From NCBI GenBank assembly GCA_041624435.1, contig JBFJVB010000061.1, forward strand, positions 1 to 17,469: DNA of 17,469 nt. The letters are read 5' to 3'. Source of the DNA: Oceanococcus sp041624435. GTDB taxonomy: Bacteria; Pseudomonadota; Gammaproteobacteria; Nevskiales; Oceanococcaceae. The notes under the pieces were generated by a model. It was not told the origin of the DNA, did no database searches, and saw only the letters and a list, made by a program, of their open reading frames with translations. The position numbers were made by a program, and so were the translations under genes. Shown piece by piece: positions 1 to 8,626 of this stretch; position 1 is the first letter of the stretch, and each line of letters begins with the position of its first letter.

Positions 1-1113
1 ATGTTCCCCGATGGCGGAGCCTGTTACCCACGCGACAACGGTGGTTGGATTTACACGTCCAACAGCGAAGTTCCCGGCATTGGGGGCTGCGGCGCGCTGG
101 TGTTCGATCCCGACGGCAGTATCGTCGATGCCTATTCCATCTTGTCCGGCACCAGTACCAACTGTGCTGGCGGTAAAACCCCGTGGAATACCTGGCTGTC
201 GTGCGAGGAAACCGCATCGGGCCTGACCTGGGAAACCGACCCCTACGGCCGACTTGGCGCCCAGGCCAAACCGGCCCTGGGTCGCTTCGCCCATGAGGCG
301 GCTGGCGTTGACCTGGACCATCGAACCGTCTATCTGACCGAGGACGACGGCAATGGACGTCTGTATCGCTGGGTCGCGGAGGAAAGCGATTACTCGCAGT
401 CCAATCAGAGCCTGGCTCTGGAGCAAGGCCGCTTGCAGGTCATGAACATCGCTGGATTCGAGGACGGCGGCTATGCGGAAGACGCCGACAGCGTTCGCCA
501 GTTGCGCCCGGTGAGCTGGGTTGACGCGGTGGCCCCTGATCAGCCGCAAAGTGCGGTTCGCGATGCCCTGGCAGCGGCCGGCCAAGCGGTTCCCGGCACC
601 CGCTTTCGCGGCGGCGAAGGACTGTGGTTGTACGAACTGCCCGCGCCGCTGCGCAGCACGCCCCCAGGCGGCTCGGTTCCAACCCGGGGTCTGATGTTCT
701 TCACCACCAAGAGCGACAACCGGGTCTACGCGCTGGATATCGAGAACCAGCTCATTGAGTTGATTTTCGATAATGCCCAGATCAGCCCGGAATTCAATGA
801 CGTGGATAATCTGACCGTCAGTCCCGCCGGCGACATCCTGGTGGCGGAAGACCTCAGCGCAAGCGGGCGCGGCATTCGCATCATGGTCGTCATTCCCAAT
901 CAGCCAGCCAAGGTGCTGGTGGAGGTGCGGCACACCGGCTCTGAAATCACCGGCCCGGCCTTTTCGCCCGATGGCAGCAGGCTCTACTTCAGTTCGCAAC
1001 GCGGACCCAATGTGCCCGGTGGCCAAAGCGCATTCAACGATTTCTCTGGCAGTCCCGGAGTCGGCTTTGGGGCGACCTATGAAGTGCTGATTCCGCCGGC
1101 GTTTCGCGGCTGA
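1..1113 (+). CDS. PhoX-family (DUF839) alkaline phosphatase, 5'-truncated
   Basis: This is the C-terminal 370 residues of a PhoX/DUF839 protein. The reading frame is open to the first base of the window. PhoX proteins are usually about 600 residues or more, so the ATG at position 1 is probably internal and the N-terminus with any Tat signal lies outside. Family marks are NTWLSCEE (C68, E69, E70; the Cys-Glu metal ligand region of PhoX), GRFAHEAAGVD (94-104), YLTEDDGNGRLYRW (111-124), the GGEGLW turn (204-209), DNLTVSPAGDILVAED (269-284) and a beta-propeller-like TGPAFSPDG (317-325). Characterised PhoX enzymes are calcium/iron-dependent phosphomonoesterases exported to the periplasm or cell surface, where they release phosphate from organic esters. 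Many DUF839 relatives have no tested substrate, so phosphatase activity is inferred. The gene is convergent with the next one, and a REP-like hairpin lies between them. Confidence 0.85.
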   Translation: MFPDGGACYPRDNGGWIYTSNSEVPGIGGCGALVFDPDGSIVDAYSILSGTSTNCAGGKTPWNTWLSCEETASGLTWETDPYGRLGAQAKPALGRFAHEAAGVDLDHRTVYLTEDDGNGRLYRWVAEESDYSQSNQSLALEQGRLQVMNIAGFEDGGYAEDADSVRQLRPVSWVDAVAPDQPQSAVRDALAAAGQAVPGTRFRGGEGLWLYELPAPLRSTPPGGSVPTRGLMFFTTKSDNRVYALDIENQLIELIFDNAQISPEFNDVDNLTVSPAGDILVAEDLSASGRGIRIMVVIPNQPAKVLVEVRHTGSEITGPAFSPDGSRLYFSSQRGPNVPGGQSAFNDFSGSPGVGFGATYEVLIPPAFRG

Positions 1114-1154
1114 AGTCGCTCCCGAAGAATCCATACCACCGAACCTGAGCGCGC

Positions 1155-1187
1155 GTAGGAGCGAGCGCCGCGCAGCAAGCTCGCGAA
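1155..1187. repeat. REP-like GTAG palindrome between convergent genes
   Basis: The element begins GTAGGAGCG and ends CTCGCGAA. Arms GCGAGC (1161-1166) and GCTCGC (1179-1184) can form a stem around a 12-base loop. Read on the minus strand it resembles the elements at 15409-15433 and 17437-17460 (TTCGCGG...CGCTCCTAC pattern). It lies in the 86-base gap between two 3' ends, a typical place for REP sequences, and could also help terminate transcription. No T-tract follows, so it is not a classical intrinsic terminator. Confidence 0.6.
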
Positions 1188-1199
1188 AACGGCGCAGGC

Positions 1200-2201
1200 T
1201 CAATCCACCGACCGTGGCGGATCGAATAGGGTCACCGGAACCCCCATATTCAGGCCGTAAACCCGCAATTCCGGGTGCTGCCGCAGCGCGGCGAAGAAGC
1301 GGTCAAGCCGCACCGCGAAGGGCAGCGGCGTGAGTGGCCGGTCCAGCGGCCGGGTGAAATCATCCCAGTGAACCGGATAGACCGTGTCGGCGCCGCTGGC
1401 GTACACGGTTTCCGCCAGATAGGCATCCAGGTCATCGATCAGGGCCACGCCCAGGAACACCACATCGGCAGCCACCGCACGCAGGGCCCCGGGGACAAAG
1501 CCGGCGCTGCCGTGATGCACCAGCGTACCGTCCGGATGTTCGACCACGATGGAATAGGTGCCACCCAGACGATAGTCCTGCACCCGCGCCGGGGTTCGCA
1601 GCGGCGCGGAGATTTCGCCGGTTGGCCGCCCGCCGCTGGCCCCGGCATGCCGGCTTTCGATGAAGCGCACGCGCAGCGGACCGAAGGTCCAACTCTCTTG
1701 CGGCTCGGCCAGTTGCAGACGCGCCTCGGGCACGCCCGCGCCGCGGGCGATATTCAGCGTACTTGATGAACCCAGCACCAAAGCTCCGGTCAGGTCCGCC
1801 ACCACGCCAGCATCCATCGCATGATCGTAATGCGAATGCGAAACCAGGACCGCATCCAGGCGCTCCACCCCGGCGCGCCTGAGCCACCGGCGGATCAACG
1901 CCACATCCGGTTCAATCGGACGATTGGCGAGCAGCTTGAGTGCTCCGCCGGGACGCGAGAAAAACGGATCAATGAACACGGCGTGGCCATCGACCCTGAG
2001 CAATACCGCGCTGACGCCGAACCAGGTCGCGCTCAGGCCTCCGGACTGGGCTGAAGCCGGCCGGACCCGATGCTGCGCGTATTCAGCCAGGCCCGGGCGC
2101 CAGCCCAACCAGAGCAGCAAGACGATCAGCAGCAGCAGGCACAGAATCTGCAAGACCCGGACGCTCAGTCCATACACAAAATTTATCTGGGGCGTTTTCA
2201 T
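1200..2201 (-). CDS. Membrane-anchored MBL-fold metallohydrolase
   Basis: This is a 333-residue protein of the metallo-beta-lactamase fold, in the broad UlaG/NAPE-PLD-like group. A hydrophobic segment (about residues 12-34, very Leu-rich) follows a short N-terminus and should anchor it in the inner membrane or act as an uncleaved signal. The metal motif HSHYDH is at about 122-127. Further candidate ligands are H185 in ESRHAG and H278 in PVHWDD. The usual Asp-containing GDTG-like loop is replaced by HHGSAGF (about 229-235), so the metal site may differ from the textbook binuclear one. I chose ATG at 2201 over GTG at 2207 because GAGAG sits five bases upstream of the ATG. The substrate is unknown; lactone, phosphodiester and lipid hydrolysis are all seen in relatives. 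It is divergent from malic enzyme with an 87-base gap. Confidence 0.8.
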   Translation of the reverse strand: MKTPQINFVYGLSVRVLQILCLLLLIVLLLWLGWRPGLAEYAQHRVRPASAQSGGLSATWFGVSAVLLRVDGHAVFIDPFFSRPGGALKLLANRPIEPDVALIRRWLRRAGVERLDAVLVSHSHYDHAMDAGVVADLTGALVLGSSSTLNIARGAGVPEARLQLAEPQESWTFGPLRVRFIESRHAGASGGRPTGEISAPLRTPARVQDYRLGGTYSIVVEHPDGTLVHHGSAGFVPGALRAVAADVVFLGVALIDDLDAYLAETVYASGADTVYPVHWDDFTRPLDRPLTPLPFAVRLDRFFAALRQHPELRVYGLNMGVPVTLFDPPRSVD

Positions 2202-2251
2202 CGACACTCTCGCATCATCATCGGGCGGCAGTGGGCTGGAAACATCCGGGG

Positions 2252-2257
2252 TATAGT
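2252..2257 (+). promoter_or_regulatory. Candidate -10 box for malic enzyme
   Basis: TATAGT lies 31 bases before the malic enzyme ATG, in the short divergent intergenic region. No convincing -35 hexamer is found 16-18 bases upstream, so this is a weak call based on the -10 match and location. Confidence 0.35.
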
Positions 2258-2288
2258 GCCTGCTCGGTCAGAATACGGGGAACAAGAC

Positions 2289-4004
2289 ATGAAGCCATTC
2301 GAGTTTGCGTTCGACCGCGCAAGCAATACCTATCAGGTCAAGACCACGGCCCGCAGCTCTGGTTTGCTGGTCAACTCCTTGCTGAACAAGGGCACGGCAT
2401 TCAACGATGAGGAACGTGAACAGTTCAATCTGCGTGGGCTGCTGCCGCGCTCTTCGAACACTCTGGAGCTGCAGGCGCGCCGGGTGTATGAAAGCATCAG
2501 CCGAAAATCTGATCCGCTGGAAAAGTACATCGGCCTGGCCGCGCTGCAAGACCGTAACGAGCATCTGTACTACAAGGTCCTGACCGATCATTTCGAAGAA
2601 TTTCTACCGATCGTCTATACCCCGACAGTGGGCCAGGCCTGCAAGGAATTCAGCAAGGTGTTCCGGCGCGGACGTGGCTTGTGGATCAATCCGTATCACC
2701 GCGGTCGCGTGGCCGACGTGCTGCGCAACGCCCGCTACTCCAACATCAAGCTGATCGTCATCACCGATAACGAAGCGATTCTTGGCATCGGCGATCAGGG
2801 TGCCGGCGGCATGGCCATTTCGGTCGGCAAGCTGGCCCTGTACTGCGCGGGAGCCGGGATACATCCGTCCGAGACCCTGCCGATCAGCCTGGATGTCGGC
2901 ACCAATAACCAAGCTCTGCTGGCCAGCGAGTTCTATCTGGGCGTCAAGGAACCGCGACTGACCGGAACCGAGTACGACGCGCTGGTCGAAGAGTTCGTCG
3001 TCGCCGCCCAGGAAGTGTTTCCGGGCGTGCTGATCCAGTGGGAAGATTTCAAAAAGAACAACGCCTTATCGATCCTGCACCGCTACCGCCACCGCGCTCT
3101 GTCGTTCAATGACGACATTCAGGGAACCGGAGCGGTCGCTCTGGCCGGCATCATGTCCGGCTGCCGTGTCACCGGCCAGAGCCTGGCCGAACAGAAAATC
3201 GTGGTGTTTGGCGCCGGCGCGGCCGGCATGGGTATCGCCACCCAGTTGCGCGCTGCCCTGGCCCACCTGGGTCTGGATGCCGCCGCCCAGGAGCGCGCGG
3301 TCGCGCTGATCGACAGCCGTGGCCTGCTGGTGAACGACACCCCGATCAGCGACCACTACAAGAAAGAGCTGGCCTGGTCATCGGCCACTGCCGAGGCCTT
3401 TGGCCTGAGCGCGGACCAGCCGCGTGACCTCGCGCAAGTGATTGAAAAGTATCAACCCAGCGTGTTAATCGGCTCATCCGGCCAGCCCGGTGCGTTCAGC
3501 GAGGCCATCATCCGGTCGATGGCCACGCATTGCACCCGCCCGATGATCCTGCCCTTTTCCAACCCCACCGACTGTTGCGAGGCGATCCCCCACAATGTCC
3601 TGCAATGGACAGAAGGGCGCGCTCTGGTCGCCACCGGCAGCCCGTTCGCACCGGTCAGCTATGCAGGCCGCGAAATACACATCGGCCAGGGCAATAATGT
3701 GTTCGTGTTTCCGGGCCTGGGCCTGGGCGCGCTGCTGGCGGGCGCTCGGGAGGTAAGCGACAACATGATTACCGTTGCCGCCCAAGCCCTGGCCGAGCAG
3801 GTCACCGAACAGGAGCTGGGGCAAGGCCTGCTTTACCCCGCGGTGTCTCGCCTGCGCGAGGTCTGTGAAGTCCAGGCGGCCCGGGTTCTGGCCCAGGCCA
3901 TCGCCGACGGCGTGGCGACCAGGAATCTGGATCAGGACGACTTGCCGGCGCTGGTGCGGCGGAATATGTGGACCCCACAATATCCGGAACTGATTCCGGC
4001 CTGA
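2289..4004 (+). CDS. maeA: NAD-dependent malic enzyme
   Basis: This 571-residue enzyme oxidatively decarboxylates (S)-malate to pyruvate and CO2 in the cytoplasm, reducing NAD+ and linking the TCA cycle to pyruvate. Length matches E. coli MaeA (about 565). Catalytic Tyr110 in YTPTVGQAC and Lys181 in SVGKL are present. Metal ligands Glu252 and Asp253 (QWEDFKKNNA) and Asp276 (FNDDIQGTGAV) are also present; these correspond to Y112, K183, E255, D256 and D279 of human mitochondrial malic enzyme. The Rossmann motif is VFGAGAAGMG (306-315), and SNPT is at 424-427. The frame is open upstream to 2070, but that part overlaps the divergent gene. ATG 2289 is preceded by GGGGA at 2277-2281, so it is the start. 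Coenzyme preference (NAD rather than NADP) is inferred from length and similarity. It is a single gene, convergent with the PPTase 13 bases away. Confidence 0.95.
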   Translation: MKPFEFAFDRASNTYQVKTTARSSGLLVNSLLNKGTAFNDEEREQFNLRGLLPRSSNTLELQARRVYESISRKSDPLEKYIGLAALQDRNEHLYYKVLTDHFEEFLPIVYTPTVGQACKEFSKVFRRGRGLWINPYHRGRVADVLRNARYSNIKLIVITDNEAILGIGDQGAGGMAISVGKLALYCAGAGIHPSETLPISLDVGTNNQALLASEFYLGVKEPRLTGTEYDALVEEFVVAAQEVFPGVLIQWEDFKKNNALSILHRYRHRALSFNDDIQGTGAVALAGIMSGCRVTGQSLAEQKIVVFGAGAAGMGIATQLRAALAHLGLDAAAQERAVALIDSRGLLVNDTPISDHYKKELAWSSATAEAFGLSADQPRDLAQVIEKYQPSVLIGSSGQPGAFSEAIIRSMATHCTRPMILPFSNPTDCCEAIPHNVLQWTEGRALVATGSPFAPVSYAGREIHIGQGNNVFVFPGLGLGALLAGAREVSDNMITVAAQALAEQVTEQELGQGLLYPAVSRLREVCEVQAARVLAQAIADGVATRNLDQDDLPALVRRNMWTPQYPELIPA

Positions 4005-4017
4005 TTGCGTATCCGCC

Positions 4018-4626
4018 TCACCCGGTCCGGATCAATTGCCCAATTTGCTCTGAGTTGGGTATCCGGGCCACGGCGCAGTCCACGTCGGCGCCTGCACTGC
4101 TAAAGCGGCCCAGCGTCCAGGTCCCGATGGGGCGGGTGCTGCCCAGCACCCCGAATGCGCCCCCTCGGACCCACAGCCGCGACAGCGTCAGAGTCTGCGC
4201 CGACCAGATCCGCACGATCGGCTGCAGCGCCTTGTAACAGGCTTCCTTGCACACCCACCGCTGCAACAGGTTGAGCTCCGGCGCGAAGGTATCCTGCGTA
4301 TGGATAAAACGGCGCGCGGTCGCCGCCCGGATCGGTCGGCTGGCGAATTCCACATCACAGCCAATCGCACCCACCTGCGGATCGCCACAGAACGCCAGTA
4401 CGCCGAGCCTGCCGGTATGGGAAATGGACAACTTCACCCCGGGAGCCGAGGCGATGATGCTGTGATTCCGAATCGTGAACTGGTCGCCGGACAAGCCCAG
4501 TTGCTCCGCCAGCTGACGTCGGCAACGCGCCACCGCCGCGCGGCCGCTGACGTCCTGGCAGTGCAGGATCTCAATGCCATGGAAGCCCAAGGTGGCACAC
4601 GGTGGGAGATGCAGCGGACGGTTCAT
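4018..4626 (-). CDS. 4'-phosphopantetheinyl transferase, Sfp-type superfamily
   Basis: This 202-residue protein should transfer the 4'-phosphopantetheine arm from coenzyme A to a serine on carrier proteins of fatty-acid, polyketide or non-ribosomal peptide synthesis. The superfamily motifs are complete: SISH (67-70), a GCDVE magnesium-binding motif (89-93, D91 and E93), and WVCKEACYKAL (124-134) with K127 and E128. The open frame runs upstream to 4971, but that stretch overlaps the divergent secreted-protein gene. ATG 4626 is preceded by CGGAG about eight bases upstream. At about 200 residues it is on the small side for Sfp/EntD-like enzymes. No carrier protein, NRPS or PKS gene is near, so the acceptor is unknown and the enzyme could serve the general acyl carrier protein or a distant cluster. 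Confidence 0.88.
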   Translation of the reverse strand: MNRPLHLPPCATLGFHGIEILHCQDVSGRAAVARCRRQLAEQLGLSGDQFTIRNHSIIASAPGVKLSISHTGRLGVLAFCGDPQVGAIGCDVEFASRPIRAATARRFIHTQDTFAPELNLLQRWVCKEACYKALQPIVRIWSAQTLTLSRLWVRGGAFGVLGSTRPIGTWTLGRFSSAGADVDCAVARIPNSEQIGQLIRTG

Positions 4627-4740
4627 GCAGTACTCCGGGTAAGCCTTGCTCCGCGCTAAGCATGCCCTGATTGCGGTGTTGCCGAAAATTTCACTTGCGG
4701 CGTGCTTAATTGCCAGCGTACTCACTCGGCGGAAACGGTG

Positions 4741-5460
4741 ATGACGGGACAGATCTCGGATCGACGGCAAAACTGGCAATTGCGCAAGCTCATCAGCTGT
4801 GCCTATGCGCTCAGCCTGCTGGTCGGCACCGCCGGTCCCGCCCTGGCCGAAGACGCCTACGCGCAACTCTGGCTGGGCAAACTGCTCTCTGGAAAGAACA
4901 CGCCCACCACCCCCCAACATCAATCCCAGACCGTTCCACGCCTGGTATTTTTCAGCTTCACCGGCACTCACGACGCCAACGCCTGGTTACGGGAAGATCT
5001 GGCCACTCGCAGCGCCCTGGACGAACCCTACCGGCAACAGGCTCTGGCCGCATTGAACGCGCTGGATCCGGCCAAGCTGGTCTACCAGAATCAGCCGCTG
5101 CGCAAAATCCGCGATGGTTTTGGCTTCGATTACCAGGTGGCCGATGGCGGCGCCCTGCACTTCAATCTGTACTCACGGCGCAACGCGCGCACCGAAGGAC
5201 TGCGGGTGGCCCTCAACTCGGTCGGCAACGAGCCCGCCCACAAACGCTGGTCGGTCGGAGCCAGTCTGGATCCGGTGCAGACCGAAGACGGCGAGCGGAA
5301 AATCGCCATCGTTCCCCAGTTACTCCTGGATCTGGACGGCCTGTTCAGCCGGATCGAACATTTCGAAGCCGCCGTGGAATATGGCCATTGGCGCGGCGGC
5401 AAGAAGAAGGTGGCGCTCGATACCCAGGTAGCGCAACTGGTGGTCCGGCTACGGTTCTAA
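4741..5460 (+). CDS. Secreted protein of unknown family, paralogue A
   Basis: This is a 239-residue protein I do not recognise. Residues 1-36 form a signal peptide (basic n-region with RRQ...RK, hydrophobic 18-33, cleavage after ALA). ATG 4741 is preferred over GTG 4702 because GGCGGA sits seven bases before it. The C-terminal half (about 121-239) aligns with the protein at 16644-17279: R-x-I-x-x-G-x-G-x-DY, then N-x-YSR, then EG-x-R, then W-(S/T)-(V/L)-GASL, then TEDGER and VPQL. That half is rich in alternating polar and hydrophobic residues (predicted beta strands) and ends in LVVRLRF. A terminal Phe preceded by alternating hydrophobics resembles the BAM-recognition signal of outer-membrane barrels. 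Location in the periplasm or outer membrane is an inference. It is convergent with the RND permease, 22 bases away, and divergent from the PPTase. Confidence 0.75.
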   Translation: MTGQISDRRQNWQLRKLISCAYALSLLVGTAGPALAEDAYAQLWLGKLLSGKNTPTTPQHQSQTVPRLVFFSFTGTHDANAWLREDLATRSALDEPYRQQALAALNALDPAKLVYQNQPLRKIRDGFGFDYQVADGGALHFNLYSRRNARTEGLRVALNSVGNEPAHKRWSVGASLDPVQTEDGERKIAIVPQLLLDLDGLFSRIEHFEAAVEYGHWRGGKKKVALDTQVAQLVVRLRF

Positions 5461-5482
5461 ATCGATCTGCCCTGCCTCACGG

Positions 5483-8400
5483 TCAAGCCGCCGAGCTGTC
5501 GCCGATGTGGGTGTGCGCGGTGTGGGTGCGCCCCAGCCGGCGGTACAAGCGTTCCCCCAGCACCAGCAGGCACGGGGTCAACACCAGGGTCAGAACGGTG
5601 GCGAAAATCAGCCCGCCCACTACCGCCGAGGCCAACTGCGCCCAATACTGGGTTGATGGCGCACCAAAACTGACATCCCGGGTGAACAGATTGATATTCA
5701 TCTTCAGCACCATCGGCAACAGGCCCAGCACCGTGGTGACCGTGGTCAGCAGGACCGGACGCAGACGCTCCGCCCCGGTCTGCAGCACCGCATCAATCAC
5801 CTCGCGACCCTGGGCACGATGCAGATTGTAGGTGTCGATCAACACGATGTTGTTGTTGACCACGATCCCGGCCAGCGATATCACGCCGATACCGGACATG
5901 ACCACACCGAAGGTCTGCCCGGTCACCATCAAGCCGATCAAGACCCCGATCGTGGAGAACACCACGGCGGTTAGAATCAGAAAAGACTGGTAAAAACTGT
6001 TGAACTGGGTGAGCAGAATGACCGCGATCAGCGCCAGCGCGGCCAGGAAGGCTTTGGACAGGAAGGCCTCGGCTTCGCGGATATCCTGATCCTCGCCCTT
6101 GAAGGCCACGCGCAGGGACGGATGCAAATGGGCCTGCAGATAATTGGCTTCCACCCAGTCATTGAGCTTGGCCAGCTGCGTGGCCACGACCAGATCATCG
6201 GCGACATAGGACTCCACCGCGATCGCCCGGGAACCATCGATGCGGTTGATATTGGCCACTTTGTACGCCGGCACCCGCTGCACGAAGTTACTGATCGGCA
6301 CCAGGCCCGCCGGGGTGGTGACGCTGAGCTTTTCCAGGGTATCGAGATCACGGACCGCTTCAGGAAAACGCACCCGGATGTCCATCTCTTCCACCGCGTC
6401 GGCCGCGCGGTATTCCCCGACCTTGATGCCCTGGGTCACCAGTTGCAGAATCTGCCCCACGGTGGCGATGTCGGTGCCGTAACGCGCCGCTTCGCTGCGG
6501 TCAATATCGATGCGCCATTCCAGACTCGGATGGGGCAGCGAGTCGGAAACATCGATGAATCCCCCCACCTCGGCCATGCCCTGACGCAGCCAGACCACCG
6601 CCTTGCGCAGCTCCTCCAGAGAGGGTCCGTACAGCTCGATCTGCACCGGTTTACCCTGGGTGGGGCCGGCCTGCGGCTCCAGCACTTCCACTTCGATGCC
6701 CGGCGGCGTGCCGATCTGTTGCCGCACCGCCGCCAGAATCTGCTTGCCCGGGGGCCGTGAGCGCCAATCGGCGAAACCCAGCTGAATGATCCCGATCGTG
6801 TCTTCCTTGTTGTCGCCGCGGCGGAAGGACAGGCCCGAGCGCGCGTAGACCGACTCGATCCCTTCAAGCCCGGCGAGCCCCGTTTCCACCTCACGCACCA
6901 GCCGGTCGATTTCATACACCGACAGCGGCCCGCGGGCGTGAATCTTGATCACCGCATTGTCCATATCGACTTCCGGGAAGAACTCCACGCCCTTGCCCAG
7001 CTTGCCGTAGAGCAGAAAAGTCCCCACCAGCGCCAGCACCGCCACGCCCAGCACCTTGCCCGAGTGCGGCAACAGACGCCCCACCACGCTCACGTACCGC
7101 CCGGTCCAGCCGGTCAGCGCTTCGCCCGGTTTCCACGCCACCCGGCCACCGCCCGGCGGCGCACCCCCAATGACGGCGCCCAGATTGGGAATGAACAGCA
7201 GGGCCATGAACAGGGATGAACTCAATACACAGATCAGGGTCAGGGGCAGATAGCTCATGAACTGACCCATCACACCGGGCCAGACCAGTAGCGGGATGAA
7301 TGCCGCCAGAGTCGTCGCGGTACTGGCAATCACCGGCCAGGCCATGCGCTGCGCCGCATGCACATAAGCCGAAGTCCGGGTGTGGCCTTCGGCCTGATAG
7401 CGATCGGCCAGTTCCACCACGATGATCGTGCTGTCCACCAGCAGACCCAGCGCCAGAATCAGGCCGAACAGCACCACCATATTGATGGTGACGCCCATGC
7501 TGCCGATGACCATGATGCCCAGCAAGAACGAGCCAGGAATCGAAATGCCGACCAGGGAACCGGCCCGCAACCCCAGGAAGGCGACCACCACCACCATGAC
7601 CAGCAATACGCCGGACAGCACATTGTTTTGCAGATCATCCAGGTTGCGCTGGGTATCGACAGACTTGTCCTGTGAGTAATTGACCTGCACCGCTTCAGGC
7701 CAGGCCACTCGCGACTGTTCAACCACCGCCCGCACCTTGGCGCTGGTTTCAATGATATTGGTGCCGACCCGCTTGGACACTTCCAGGGCAATGGTGGGCT
7801 GGCCATTGAGCCGCGCGAAGCCATCGGGATCCAGCCAGGTCCGGCGCACCGAGCCGACATCTTTCACCCGGATCACTTCACCTGCGGTCTGACGAATCGC
7901 CAGATTCAGCAACTTGTCGACGTCATCGATGATGCCTGGCACTTTCAGGGTGAATCGCCCGCTGCCGGTACTTAACGCGCCCGCCGCCACCAGCTGGTTA
8001 TTGCGTTGCACCGCGCTCAGGACCTCATCCATCATCAGCTCATAGGTGTCGAGCCGAACCGGGTCGATAATCACCTCGATCATTTCCTTGCGATCGCCAG
8101 CGATGTCGACTTCGAGCACCTCGGTCAGCGATTCCAGGCGGTCCTGCAAATCCCGCGCGATCGCGATCAGGGTGCGCTCGGAAATCGCCCCGTAGAGATT
8201 GACCACCATCATCGGCAGCAAGGCGATGTTCACCTCCTGAATGGTCGGTTCCTCGGTTTCTTCCGGCAATTCCGGCCGGGCCAGATCCACCTTGACCCGC
8301 ACATCGTCCATCGCGCGATCCAGGTCTGCGCCCGCTTCCAGTTCCAGCTTCACCGTGGCATACCCCTCGGCCGCGGTGGAACGCATTTCCTTCAAGCCCT

Positions 8401-8626
8401 CCAGCGAACGCAGTTCCTGTTCCATCGGCTTGATCAGCAACCTGACCGCATCCTCCGGGGTGATGCCCTGATGCACCATCGACACATAGATGGTCGGAAA
8501 GCTCACATCCGGTTCGGCTTCCTTGGAAATATTGATGTAGCTGATCGTGCCGGCAACGAGAATGGCCAGCAGGCCGACCAGCATCGTCCGGGGACGGCTG
8601 AACGCCGCATCCAGAACACCGTTCAT
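5483..8626 (-). CDS. RND-family efflux permease (AcrB/HAE1-like)
   Basis: This 1047-residue inner-membrane pump expels a substrate using the proton gradient, working with a periplasmic adaptor and an outer-membrane channel. It has the RND duplication: TM1 at about 12-30, a periplasmic loop, a helix cluster at about 338-480, a second large periplasmic loop and a second helix cluster near the C-terminus. GITPEDA (54-60) lies in the first porter domain. In TM4 the segment GLLVDSTIIVVE (394-405) keeps one proton-relay Asp (D398, equivalent to AcrB D407), while the position of D408 is Ser; single-Asp versions are known in many RND clades. The tail is His/Thr-rich (THTAHTH). Its ATG overlaps the stop of the adaptor gene (ATGA at 8623-8626), implying translational coupling. 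Substrate (drug, solvent, lipid or metal) cannot be told from sequence. Confidence 0.95.
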   Translation of the reverse strand: MNGVLDAAFSRPRTMLVGLLAILVAGTISYINISKEAEPDVSFPTIYVSMVHQGITPEDAVRLLIKPMEQELRSLEGLKEMRSTAAEGYATVKLELEAGADLDRAMDDVRVKVDLARPELPEETEEPTIQEVNIALLPMMVVNLYGAISERTLIAIARDLQDRLESLTEVLEVDIAGDRKEMIEVIIDPVRLDTYELMMDEVLSAVQRNNQLVAAGALSTGSGRFTLKVPGIIDDVDKLLNLAIRQTAGEVIRVKDVGSVRRTWLDPDGFARLNGQPTIALEVSKRVGTNIIETSAKVRAVVEQSRVAWPEAVQVNYSQDKSVDTQRNLDDLQNNVLSGVLLVMVVVVAFLGLRAGSLVGISIPGSFLLGIMVIGSMGVTINMVVLFGLILALGLLVDSTIIVVELADRYQAEGHTRTSAYVHAAQRMAWPVIASTATTLAAFIPLLVWPGVMGQFMSYLPLTLICVLSSSLFMALLFIPNLGAVIGGAPPGGGRVAWKPGEALTGWTGRYVSVVGRLLPHSGKVLGVAVLALVGTFLLYGKLGKGVEFFPEVDMDNAVIKIHARGPLSVYEIDRLVREVETGLAGLEGIESVYARSGLSFRRGDNKEDTIGIIQLGFADWRSRPPGKQILAAVRQQIGTPPGIEVEVLEPQAGPTQGKPVQIELYGPSLEELRKAVVWLRQGMAEVGGFIDVSDSLPHPSLEWRIDIDRSEAARYGTDIATVGQILQLVTQGIKVGEYRAADAVEEMDIRVRFPEAVRDLDTLEKLSVTTPAGLVPISNFVQRVPAYKVANINRIDGSRAIAVESYVADDLVVATQLAKLNDWVEANYLQAHLHPSLRVAFKGEDQDIREAEAFLSKAFLAALALIAVILLTQFNSFYQSFLILTAVVFSTIGVLIGLMVTGQTFGVVMSGIGVISLAGIVVNNNIVLIDTYNLHRAQGREVIDAVLQTGAERLRPVLLTTVTTVLGLLPMVLKMNINLFTRDVSFGAPSTQYWAQLASAVVGGLIFATVLTLVLTPCLLVLGERLYRRLGRTHTAHTHIGDSSAA

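Noticed and set aside
2070..2288. N-terminal extension of malic enzyme
   Set aside because: It overlaps the start of the divergent MBL-fold gene. The family N-terminus and ribosome-binding site fit ATG 2289.
4627..4971. N-terminal extension of the phosphopantetheinyl transferase
   Set aside because: It overlaps the divergent paralogue A gene, lacks family similarity, and an ATG with a good ribosome-binding site exists at 4626.
4710..5831. 373-codon plus-strand frame overlapping paralogue A and the permease 3' end
   Set aside because: It is out of frame with the signal-peptide-bearing gene, Arg/Gly/Pro-rich and crosses two real gene ends.
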